This document shows, in pieces, positions 1 through 6,664 of a stretch of 12,873 nt of DNA. The notes beneath the pieces are model-generated. The model was not told the origin of the DNA and did not search any database. It saw only the letters and a program-made list of their open reading frames with translations. Source of the DNA: an uncultured Phycisphaerales bacterium (lineage in GTDB: Bacteria > Planctomycetota > Phycisphaerae > WQYP01). The stretch covers positions 1 to 12,873 of the forward strand of contig CAIPTQ010000320.1 in NCBI GenBank assembly GCA_903868035.1. Direction: 5' to 3'. Numbering within the stretch: position 1 is the first letter of the stretch; every line of letters starts with the position of its first letter. The position numbers and the translations under genes are program-made.

Positions 1-9
1 CTATCCCCC

Positions 10-750
10 ATGATCACCACCCTCTTCCACCCGCGCGACCTCCCGCCCGACGCCTCCTGCGCCCAGGTCGTCATTCTCGATGTCCTTCGCGCCACCTCCA
101 CCATCGTCACAACCCTCTCCGCCGGAGCAAGGGAAGTGCGTCTCTTCGACTCCCTCGACGCCGCCCGTGCCGCCCGGCGGTTGTCCCCATCTCCTAACCT
201 GCTGGCGGGGGAACAGAACTGCCTCAAGCCGGACGATTTCGACTTGGGCAACTCCCCCCGCGAGCATGTCCCCGAAAAGGTCGGCAACGCCACCATCCTT
301 CTGGCCACCACCAATGGTACGCGCGCCGCGGTCGCCGCGCAGCAGGCCGGCGCATCCACGCTGCTTGCCGGTTCGCTGCTGAATGCCACCGCGACCGCCC
401 GGGCGCTGCTTCCGCGGATCGACACGCATGACACGTTTTTGCTGGGTGCCGGCACCAATGGAGAGATATCCCTGGAAGACACGCTGGGCGCCGGGGCGAT
501 ACTCTTTGCGCTCTTGCAGGCGACCTATCGCACGAACCTGGCCTTCACGGACACGGCCTGGATGGCCTATCACGCGTTTGCCGCCGTGCGCACGCATTTG
601 CCCGCGGCCCTGCGCCTGGGTCAGGGCGGCATCAACGTGATGAACGCGGGGCTGGAGGATGACATCGGCCACTGCGCCCGCCTGGATGCGCTGCCGCTAG
701 TGGCCACGATCGGGCTGGTGGACCGGCAGCTCACGGTTCTCACCGGATAG
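10..750 (+). CDS. comB: 2-phosphosulfolactate phosphatase family protein (ComB-like)
   Basis: ComB-family proteins hydrolyse 2-phosphosulfolactate to sulfolactate with Mg2+; in methanogens this is a step of coenzyme M synthesis, and in bacteria the role is less certain. The 246-residue product has the usual family length. Family blocks are visible in order: an N-terminal strand ending in LDVLRATST (residues 23-31), a GEQNCLKP block followed by DLGNSP (67-83), TTNGTRA (100-106), and the C-terminal half with GAGTNGEISLED. There is no signal peptide, so it should be cytosolic. Only nine bases precede the ATG in the window, so neither the promoter nor the ribosome binding site can be judged. Those nine bases, CTATCCCCC, resemble the C-rich leader in front of the methyltransferase at 12785. 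It converges with the beta-helix gene, and no other coenzyme M gene is present. The family call is firm; the physiological substrate is an inference. Confidence 0.88.
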   Translation: MITTLFHPRDLPPDASCAQVVILDVLRATSTIVTTLSAGAREVRLFDSLDAARAARRLSPSPNLLAGEQNCLKPDDFDLGNSPREHVPEKVGNATILLATTNGTRAAVAAQQAGASTLLAGSLLNATATARALLPRIDTHDTFLLGAGTNGEISLEDTLGAGAILFALLQATYRTNLAFTDTAWMAYHAFAAVRTHLPAALRLGQGGINVMNAGLEDDIGHCARLDALPLVATIGLVDRQLTVLTG

Positions 751-806
751 ATGCGGGCCAAACGCGGGGGCCTGCGTGCGCTTGAAGTGAGGCTCTTGCG
801 CCGGCC

Positions 807-2363
807 TCACGGCTCGAACTTGGCCGGCACCGACAGATCAAAACCCGTCTGCGTCAACTGATCGCCATTCTGAATCAATTTCCCGTTCATCGTGACGTGC
901 TTGAACAGGACCGGCCCGACCTGCGACCCCATGATTAGTCCGGGCTTGCTGGGCTTCTCGAAGGTGCAGTTTTCGAAGACCAAGTTGGTCAGGGGATAGT
1001 TGCCGCCGTCGATATAGATCTGCCCGCCGTCGCTCTCGAACGAGCAGTTGACGAACCGGAGGTCGTCGAGGGTGTTTCCCCGGGCCCCGGTGGGATACCC
1101 GCGCCCGACAAAATACGCCGGCGTCGATTGAATCCAAATCGCGAACTTGTTGTGGTTGGACACGAAGTGGCAGTCCTCCAGCCGCAGCCCCTTGACCACC
1201 GGCACGCCGCCGTACCCCAGCGCCAGCGAGCACGTGTAGGAGTAATTGACGAAGCCCTTCACGACGAAATTGTTGATCGTCCCATGCAGCGCCCAGGTGT
1301 CGTCCATGGTCATGGCAAACCCGTTTTCGATCAGGGCGTTGTTGCCGGAGATGTTGTAGGCGTCATCATGGTACTGCTGCTTGCGGTTGACGATCTTGAT
1401 GTTGCGGTTGGAGAAGTTCTCGCAGTTGCTCACGTTGATGTTGTGATAGCAGCCCCGGCGGAACATCAGATCACTGAAGGACACATTGCGCCCGCCGTTG
1501 ACGACGTAGCTGCGGATTCCTGTGGAATGGGGATCAATCACTTTTCCCCCGAGTTCCCGGGCCTTGCCGTCGCCGGTGTCGGGCTGGAAATCGTGCCATA
1601 GGTCCGGATAGCCCTGCATGTCAAACGTCCCCCGCCCCGCCAGGCTCGCATCCACGCAGTTGGTAAACGTCACAAAGGCCCGCTGCGGGTAATCCGCGGC
1701 CTTGGTGGACCCCAGAATCACCGCGTCCACGTCCACGTAGAACCTCACGTTGCTCTTCATCATAATGTTGCCCGACTTGTACACGCCCTTGGGGAAGAAC
1801 AGCGTCCCGCCGCCGGGCTTGGCGGATACTTCGGTGATGGCCTGATTGATCTTCGCGGTCTCGACGGTCTTGCCCGTGTTGTCAATCTTGTAGTCCATGA
1901 TGTTGACCACGCCCGGATCGCCCAGCTTGACGGGGTTCTTCTCGGGCGGCTCGGCGAAGAGCAGCAACCCGCAGTTGTTGAAGGCCGGCTCGTCGTTGAA
2001 GAAGATGACCAGATAGCGCGGCTGATCCAGGTCGAAGCTGACCTTGTTGCCTTCGATTTTGGGCTGAATGTTGTAGGCCAGCGGCCGGATGTTGCAGGTG
2101 ATCAGCTTGCGCTGGCTGACCAGGCACTCGATCTCGACGTGGACTTTTCCGGTCATGGAGAAACTGGCATGGTCCATCCATTGGAACTGATCATAGGTCA
2201 GAAGCTGGTGTACAAACACCGGCTGGCCATCCACCGTCACCTTGTACGCCAGGCTCGGCGCCGCGCCGGGGTAGGGGGCGTACGGGGTGGACGCGGCGAA
2301 GGCCGCCGCTGGCAGGAGCAGCAGGAGCATTCCCAGCAGAATCGCAAACACGCGGGATTTCAT
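807..2363 (-). CDS. Secreted right-handed beta-helix protein, GH28/GH49-like glycoside hydrolase
   Basis: This is probably an exported enzyme acting on a plant-type or algal polysaccharide. Residues 1-23 form a Sec signal peptide with a long Leu run and an AFA-A cleavage site. Residues about 85-160 form a beta-sandwich segment (NIRPLAYNIQPKIEGNKVSF) like the N-terminal domain of GH49 dextranases and related proteins. From about 170 on, parallel beta-helix coils follow, opened by GGGTLFFPKGVYKSG (184-198), as in polygalacturonases. At the positions of GH28 active-site motifs it has HDDAYNI (332-338, for NTDGIDI), MDDTWAL (353-359, for GDDAIAL) and LGYGG (382-386, for GHG). One Asp pair is kept, but the GHG histidine is replaced. 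The 518-residue length fits such enzymes. A ribosome binding site GGAGG lies eight bases before the ATG. It is 39 bases downstream of the transporter gene, so probably in the same operon. The substrate cannot be read from sequence. Confidence 0.8.
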   Translation of the reverse strand: MKSRVFAILLGMLLLLLPAAAFAASTPYAPYPGAAPSLAYKVTVDGQPVFVHQLLTYDQFQWMDHASFSMTGKVHVEIECLVSQRKLITCNIRPLAYNIQPKIEGNKVSFDLDQPRYLVIFFNDEPAFNNCGLLLFAEPPEKNPVKLGDPGVVNIMDYKIDNTGKTVETAKINQAITEVSAKPGGGTLFFPKGVYKSGNIMMKSNVRFYVDVDAVILGSTKAADYPQRAFVTFTNCVDASLAGRGTFDMQGYPDLWHDFQPDTGDGKARELGGKVIDPHSTGIRSYVVNGGRNVSFSDLMFRRGCYHNINVSNCENFSNRNIKIVNRKQQYHDDAYNISGNNALIENGFAMTMDDTWALHGTINNFVVKGFVNYSYTCSLALGYGGVPVVKGLRLEDCHFVSNHNKFAIWIQSTPAYFVGRGYPTGARGNTLDDLRFVNCSFESDGGQIYIDGGNYPLTNLVFENCTFEKPSKPGLIMGSQVGPVLFKHVTMNGKLIQNGDQLTQTGFDLSVPAKFEP

Positions 2364-2402
2364 TGTGTAGTCCTCCAGTAATTACACGACAGGGACAACC
2401 GA

Positions 2403-3755
2403 TTAACGTGCATCGGCCACCGGGCTTGCATCCGTTTGTGGCGGAACCAGTGTTTCCACCGGCAGGACCGCCGGTTTGAAGTCCCGGCTGAGCCAGTGCA
2501 TGATGCCCAGGGCCGTGAGGTAGGCGATGGCGGCGCAGAAGAAGGGGCCATAGTAATTATTGTTCGTATACTTGAGCCAGTTGCCCGTGAAGGCCTGAAA
2601 CAGGGACGCGCTGACATAGCCAAAAAATCCCCCAAAGCCCGCGATGGACGCGACGACTTTGGAGGGGAACAGGTCGCTGCACAACGTGTACAGGTTGCTG
2701 CTGAAGCCCTGGTGCCCCGCCGTCGCCAGGCCGATCAGCAGCACCGCCGCCCACACGTTGTACGCCATCGGAGCGAACATGATGGGCAGGGCCATCGCGC
2801 CGCAGATCAGCATCGCCGTCTTGCGCGCGACATTGACGCTCGCCCCGCGCCGGATCAGCACCGAGGAGAGCATGCCGCCGCCAATGCTCCCCAGGTCGGC
2901 CATCAGGTAGATGACCACCAGGGGCAGGCCGATGTCCTTGAGGTAGATGTGGTAGGGTTTGTCGGGGTCCGCGAAGAAATCGGGAATCCAGGTCATGAAG
3001 AACCACCAGATGCCGTCGGTGAAAAACTTGCCCACGGCAAAGACCCAGGCCTGGCGGTATTGCACCACCGCCCGCCAGGGGAGCTTGACGGGCGCTTCGG
3101 GCGGATCGCTTTGGATCACGGCCAACTCTGGGGCGGAGACCCACGGATGTTGTTCGGGCCGGCGGTACAGTGGAATCCAAACCACCGCCAGCACCAGCCC
3201 CATGGACCCGGTCCAGATGAAGGCGGACTGCCAGCCAAAATGCAACGCCAGCCAGGGCACAACCAGGGGCGTGACGATGGCGGCCATGTTGGCGCCGGCG
3301 TTCACAAAGCCAAACGCGAACGCCCGCTGGCGGCGGGGGAACCATTCGGCGCACACCTTGGCCGCGGCGGGAAACGAGGGGGATTCGCTGAGGCCCAGGC
3401 AGCCGCGGAATATCATGAAGCTCACCGGCCCGCAGCCCAGGGCCGTGGCCATGGCGCAGAGACTCCACGAGATCATCGCCAGGCCATAGCCGGCGCGCGT
3501 GCCGATCAGGTCCAGCATCCGGCCGGAGAGTACCTGTCCGATCGCGTAGGCGATGGCGAACGCCGATCCGATATACCCATATTGGTCCTTAGTGATGTGG
3601 TAGATTGGCTTGAGATAGTCGTTATAGACCAGGGCGATCACGATGCGATCGACGTAGTTGAACGTGGTGCCGAAGAAGATGAGGGCCAGCATCACCCAGC
3701 GGAGGCCGTGGAATGATCGGGGAGCGCCCAAGGTTGGAGAAATCGCATCAGCCAC
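2403..3755 (-). CDS. MFS transporter, anion:cation symporter (hexuronate-type) family
   Basis: This is a predicted inner-membrane symporter of the major facilitator superfamily, closest in style to ExuT/GudP-type sugar-acid transporters. Twelve hydrophobic segments can be counted. TM1 (about 20-42) carries NYVDR (33-37), and the loop after TM2 carries the MFS signature-like GRMLDLIGTRAG (78-89). RGCLGLSESPSFPAAAK follows in TM4, and a long cytoplasmic loop separates the two halves. The C-terminus is a short hydrophilic tail. The frame stays open back to a TTG at 3821, but the extra N-terminus is Arg-rich and unlike the family. The GTG at 3755 puts 19 residues before TM1, as usual, and is preferred, though it has no clear ribosome binding site; GTG at 3773 is an alternative. 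It precedes the beta-helix hydrolase by 39 bases, which suggests uptake of the released sugar or sugar acid. Substrate is inferred only. Confidence 0.86.
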   Translation of the reverse strand: MADAISPTLGAPRSFHGLRWVMLALIFFGTTFNYVDRIVIALVYNDYLKPIYHITKDQYGYIGSAFAIAYAIGQVLSGRMLDLIGTRAGYGLAMISWSLCAMATALGCGPVSFMIFRGCLGLSESPSFPAAAKVCAEWFPRRQRAFAFGFVNAGANMAAIVTPLVVPWLALHFGWQSAFIWTGSMGLVLAVVWIPLYRRPEQHPWVSAPELAVIQSDPPEAPVKLPWRAVVQYRQAWVFAVGKFFTDGIWWFFMTWIPDFFADPDKPYHIYLKDIGLPLVVIYLMADLGSIGGGMLSSVLIRRGASVNVARKTAMLICGAMALPIMFAPMAYNVWAAVLLIGLATAGHQGFSSNLYTLCSDLFPSKVVASIAGFGGFFGYVSASLFQAFTGNWLKYTNNNYYGPFFCAAIAYLTALGIMHWLSRDFKPAVLPVETLVPPQTDASPVADAR

Positions 3756-3854
3756 TGAATGCCGCCATCGCACGAAGAATTGGTCGCGGCGGATTCTCGC
3801 ACGCCCGCCCGCCGTGTGCAAGGATTTTTGAAATTTGGAACGTCATTACACGCG

Positions 3855-3880
3855 CCCTCAAACAAAACCCTCAAACAAAA
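3855..3880. repeat. Perfect 13-bp tandem duplication in the divergent intergenic region
   Basis: The unit CCCTCAAACAAAA occurs twice without interruption or mismatch (3855-3867 and 3868-3880). It lies in the 222-base gap between the divergent transporter and DUF362 genes. The A-rich unit stands out from the GC-rich surroundings. It could be a regulator-binding duplication or simple replication slippage. Confidence 0.85.
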
Positions 3881-3885
3881 TGGTA

Positions 3886-3914
3886 TTGCCCCGTCCGTCA
3901 CCATTTGCTAGGCT
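3886..3914 (+). promoter_or_regulatory. Weak candidate promoter for the DUF362 gene
   Basis: TTGCCC (3886-3891), a 17-base spacer and TAGGCT (3909-3914) form a sigma70-like pair with a poor -10 element. It lies just after the 13-bp duplication and 63 bases before the ATG. This is the best match seen in the gap, but it is weak. Confidence 0.25.
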
Positions 3915-3977
3915 ACCCGTGCCCGTTCGCCGAAAGCCGGACGCCCATTTCTTTTTCGTTCGCAGCAGGAGTACCTT

Positions 3978-5066
3978 ATGGCGTTTGAACAATCCCGTCG
4001 TGGTTTCCTGAAAGTCACTCTCGCCGGAGGCGCCGCCGCCATTGCCGCGGCGCGCTGGGGCCGGCCCGCGCTGGCTGGAGCGCCGACACGCCCGGCCGCG
4101 TCAGGCCCGGCCCCGTCCGCTTACGGCACCGCGGCCGTGGTGGCCGTCGCCGCCCGGTCCCGCGTGGCCCTCACCGCCGGCGAGGACTGCGCCAACATGG
4201 CCTTTACCGCCCTTAAGACCTTCGAGAAGGAAATCGCCGCCGCCATCGGCGACAAACGCGTCATCCTCAAGCCCAACAACGTGGACGTCCGCAACGCCCT
4301 GGCCTGTTCCGACCCCAAAAACCTCGAAGGCGCCCTCGAATTCCTCAAATCCATCGGCAAAATCAAACAGACGATCATCGCCGAGTCCGGCATGGTCGGC
4401 CCCACCCTCGATGGCTTCAACAAACTGGGCTACAACGCGGTGGCCGAGAAGTACGGCGTCAAACTCGTGGACCTCGATAAGGAGGATTACCAGGTCCTGC
4501 CCTGCTTCGATCAAACCGACCTCCGCCCGCATCCGGTCCGCTTCTCCAAGCTGCTGCTGGACGCCAACAGCTACATCATCTCCGCCGCCAAGCTCAAGAC
4601 CCATGACCGCGTCACCGCCACGCTCTCCCTCAAGAACATCGTCCTGGGAGCGCCCGTCAGAATCGGCGGCGGCAGCGACAAGAACCTGGTCCACGGCGGC
4701 GGCATCTACGGCATCAACTCCAACCTCGCCACCTTCGCCCCCTTCCTCCATCCCCACCTGGCCCTCATCGACGGCTACCAGGGCATGGAAGGCAACGGAC
4801 CCGCCCGCGGCACCGCCGTCGAACACCGCGTCTGCGTCGCCAGCACCGATTGGCTCGCCGCCGACCGCATCGGCCTCGAACTCATGGGCATTGACCCCGC
4901 CAAAGTGGGCTACCTGACCTACTGCTCCCAGAGCGGCCTGGGGCAATACGACCTCACGAAGATTGACGTGGTCGGCGCGACCCTCAAGGACCACATCAAG
5001 CAGTACAAACTCCCCGGCAGCCTCGACCAGCAACTCCAGTGGATGCAGCCGCCCGCACGCGTCTAA
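3978..5066 (+). CDS. Tat-exported DUF362 domain protein
   Basis: DUF362 proteins have no agreed biochemical role; many are secreted and some carry iron-sulfur domains. The 362-residue product begins with a twin-arginine signal: SRRGFLK at 6-12, a hydrophobic Ala/Gly stretch (13-25) and an ALA-G cleavage site near 33. Export in folded form, perhaps with a cofactor, is therefore likely. The DUF362 core runs from about 60 to 335, with LKPNNVDV (97-104), AKLKTHDRVTATLSLKN (204-220) and LALIDGYQGMEGNGP (261-275). Five cysteines are present in the mature part but no CxxC cluster, so the ferredoxin module found in some relatives is absent. GGAG lies eight bases before the ATG and supports the start. 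It is first in a three-gene run with the unknown gene at 5097 and the aminopeptidase at 5521. The domain call is firm and the function unknown. Confidence 0.88.
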   Translation: MAFEQSRRGFLKVTLAGGAAAIAAARWGRPALAGAPTRPAASGPAPSAYGTAAVVAVAARSRVALTAGEDCANMAFTALKTFEKEIAAAIGDKRVILKPNNVDVRNALACSDPKNLEGALEFLKSIGKIKQTIIAESGMVGPTLDGFNKLGYNAVAEKYGVKLVDLDKEDYQVLPCFDQTDLRPHPVRFSKLLLDANSYIISAAKLKTHDRVTATLSLKNIVLGAPVRIGGGSDKNLVHGGGIYGINSNLATFAPFLHPHLALIDGYQGMEGNGPARGTAVEHRVCVASTDWLAADRIGLELMGIDPAKVGYLTYCSQSGLGQYDLTKIDVVGATLKDHIKQYKLPGSLDQQLQWMQPPARV

Positions 5067-5096
5067 TGTTTCAACCAGGCCCTCGGAGTTCGCGGC

Positions 5097-5504
5097 ATGC
5101 CCCGGTTTATTGTTGACAGCCTTGATAACGGCATGATTACGTTGCGTGTTTCGGGCTTCCATTACGCCCACACCTTCACCCTCGCCGGCAACCCGCCCCC
5201 AGCCCTCGCCCCCGGGGCGCGCGTGCGCGGCACCATCCACGCCCCCGCGTGGAAGGTGGACCGCGTCGAACTCGGCGGCAACTACGTCGAGCCGCTGCTG
5301 GGCCGGCCGCGCCGGATGCAGGGGACAATTCTGGCCGTCAATGCCCCGGCCAACGAACTGACCGTGCGGGTCGGCTACGAAGTCACCGTGAAACTGCCGG
5401 AGAAGTATCAGGCGGCGGACTACAAGGTGGGCGAGCGCATCGGCTGGGATAACATCGCTATTCCCACATTTACACTTGAACCCGCGGCCGCTCCGGCCGC
5501 CTAA
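5097..5504 (+). CDS. Small predicted all-beta protein, unknown function
   Basis: I do not recognise this 135-residue protein. It has no signal peptide or membrane segment and no cysteine, so it is probably cytosolic. Most of the chain reads as short beta strands: MITLRVSGFHYAHTFTL (13-29), then a PGARVRGTIHAP turn, then a second half beginning MQGTILAVNAPANELTVRVG and ending in KVGERIGWDNIAIPTFTL. The two halves look similar in layout, each with a strand pair, a V/I-rich strand and a G-E/A-R turn, so it could be a pair of small barrel (OB-like) modules; this is a guess from pattern only. The tail is Ala/Pro-rich. GGAG lies nine bases before the ATG. It starts 30 bases after the DUF362 gene and ends 16 bases before the aminopeptidase start, so co-transcription is very likely. 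Reality of the gene rests on this spacing and a protein-like composition. Confidence 0.72.
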   Translation: MPRFIVDSLDNGMITLRVSGFHYAHTFTLAGNPPPALAPGARVRGTIHAPAWKVDRVELGGNYVEPLLGRPRRMQGTILAVNAPANELTVRVGYEVTVKLPEKYQAADYKVGERIGWDNIAIPTFTLEPAAAPAA

Positions 5505-5520
5505 AGGCGGAACTCCCAAC

Positions 5521-6645
5521 ATGCGTGACCCACGTCTGGACAAACTCGCCGCCGTCCTCGTCAACTACTCCACCGGCATCAAAAAAGGCCACCTCGTCCG
5601 CATCGGCGGCGAAGTGCCTGCATTGCCGTTGATCGAGGCGCTCTACGAGCAGGTGCTGCTGGCCGGCGGGCATCCGTTCGTGCAACTCACCAGCGACAAC
5701 CTGGACGACACCTTCTTCCGCGTGGCCACCAGCGAGCAACTCTCCTATGTCGATCCGCTCATGCTGCACATGGTCGAGAAAATCGACGCGTACATCGGCG
5801 TGTGGGCGGACGAGAACACCAAGTCGCGCTCCAACGTCCCGCCCGAGAAGCAGGCCCTCGCCTCGCAGGCCCGTCGGCCGTTCACCAAGCGGCTGCTGGA
5901 ACGCGGGGCGAACAAGGAACTCCGCTGGGTGGGCACGCAATATCCCACCACCGGCAGCGCCCAGGATGCCGAGATGTCCCTCTACGAATACGCGGACTTC
6001 GTGTTCCGCGCCGGCCTGCTGCACCTGCCCGACCCCGTCGCCGCCTGGCGCGCCATCTCCGAAAAGCAGCAGCGCCTCGCCGACCACCTCAACACCAAAA
6101 AAGAACTCCGCATCCTCGGCCAGGACACCGACCTCCGCGTGGGCGTCGAAGGCCGCCACTGGATCAACTGTGACGGCCAGGAAAACTTCCCCGATGGCGA
6201 GGTCTTCACCGGCCCGATTGAAACCGCCACCGAAGGCACCATTCGCTACACCTTCCCCGCCGTGTATCAGGGCCGCGAATGCCACGACATCGTCCTGGTC
6301 TTCAAGGCCGGCCGCGTGGTGGACGCCCGCGCCGGCAAGGGGCAGGACTTCCTGCTCAAGATGATCGACCAGGATGCCGGCGCCCGCACGCTGGGCGAAA
6401 TCGCCATCGGCACCAACTTCGGCATCACGCATTACACGAAAAACACGCTGTTCGATGAGAAAATCGGCGGCACCTGCCACGCGGCGCTGGGCGCGGCCTA
6501 CCCCGAATCCGGCGGCAAGAACGAATCGGGCCTGCACTGGGACATGGTCTGCGACCTCCGCCAGCCGGGCTGCCAGATACTCGCCGATGGCGAGACAATC
6601 CTGCGCGAAGGCCGCTTTACGCGGGCGGATTGGCCCAATCCCTAG
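5521..6645 (+). CDS. M29 family metallo-aminopeptidase (AmpS/AmpT-like)
   Basis: M29 peptidases are cytosolic dimeric exo-aminopeptidases with two metal ions and broad specificity. All six expected metal ligands can be placed: E227 (in NFPDGEVFTGP), E293 (GEIAIGTN), H320 (GGTCHAALG), Y327 (AAYPESGG), H339 and D341 (LHWDMV). The 66-residue spacing between the two Glu ligands matches the family. At 374 residues it is somewhat shorter than the usual 400-410, mainly because the loop between Y327 and H339 is about 14 residues shorter. The frame is open 15 codons further upstream, but that would overlap the preceding gene. The ATG at 5521 follows AAGGCGG and begins with the typical MRDPRLDKLA. It is last in the DUF362 operon; a link in function between the three products is not evident. 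Its stop codon sits inside a heptad repeat shared with the convergent kinase gene. Substrate unknown. Confidence 0.92.
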   Translation: MRDPRLDKLAAVLVNYSTGIKKGHLVRIGGEVPALPLIEALYEQVLLAGGHPFVQLTSDNLDDTFFRVATSEQLSYVDPLMLHMVEKIDAYIGVWADENTKSRSNVPPEKQALASQARRPFTKRLLERGANKELRWVGTQYPTTGSAQDAEMSLYEYADFVFRAGLLHLPDPVAAWRAISEKQQRLADHLNTKKELRILGQDTDLRVGVEGRHWINCDGQENFPDGEVFTGPIETATEGTIRYTFPAVYQGRECHDIVLVFKAGRVVDARAGKGQDFLLKMIDQDAGARTLGEIAIGTNFGITHYTKNTLFDEKIGGTCHAALGAAYPESGGKNESGLHWDMVCDLRQPGCQILADGETILREGRFTRADWPNP

Positions 6646-6664
6646 TGGTCAGTGATCAGCGACC
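6644..6664. repeat. Three-unit 7-base repeat spanning two convergent stop codons
   Basis: Units AGTGGTC (6644-6650), AGTGATC (6651-6657) and AGCGACC (6658-6664) follow a 7-base period with few changes. The TAG of the aminopeptidase (6643-6645) and the reverse-strand TGA of the kinase (6651-6649) both lie within or at the edge of it. Its ends, TGGTC and GACCA, are complementary and could form a short hairpin shared by both transcripts. Confidence 0.55.

Noticed and set aside
787..810. Possible terminator between comB and the beta-helix gene
   Set aside because: GTGAGGC and GCCTCAC pair, but the stem is only seven bases with a ten-base loop, no T run follows on either strand, and one arm overlaps the beta-helix stop codon.
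2436..3716. Forward open frame opposite the transporter gene
   Set aside because: His/Gln/Asp/Gly-rich composition with no hydrophobic or domain pattern; the reverse strand encodes a clear 12-segment transporter.
3756..3821. Longer transporter start at TTG 3821
   Set aside because: The added Arg-rich residues do not look like the family, and TTG has no ribosome binding site; GTG at 3755 gives the normal distance to the first membrane segment.
4101..5564. Long reverse-strand open frame opposite the DUF362 and small beta-protein genes
   Set aside because: It mirrors the GC-rich codon pattern of two well supported forward genes, is rich in Gly/Val/Asp/Glu with no domain, and spans two genes. 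It is an antisense shadow.
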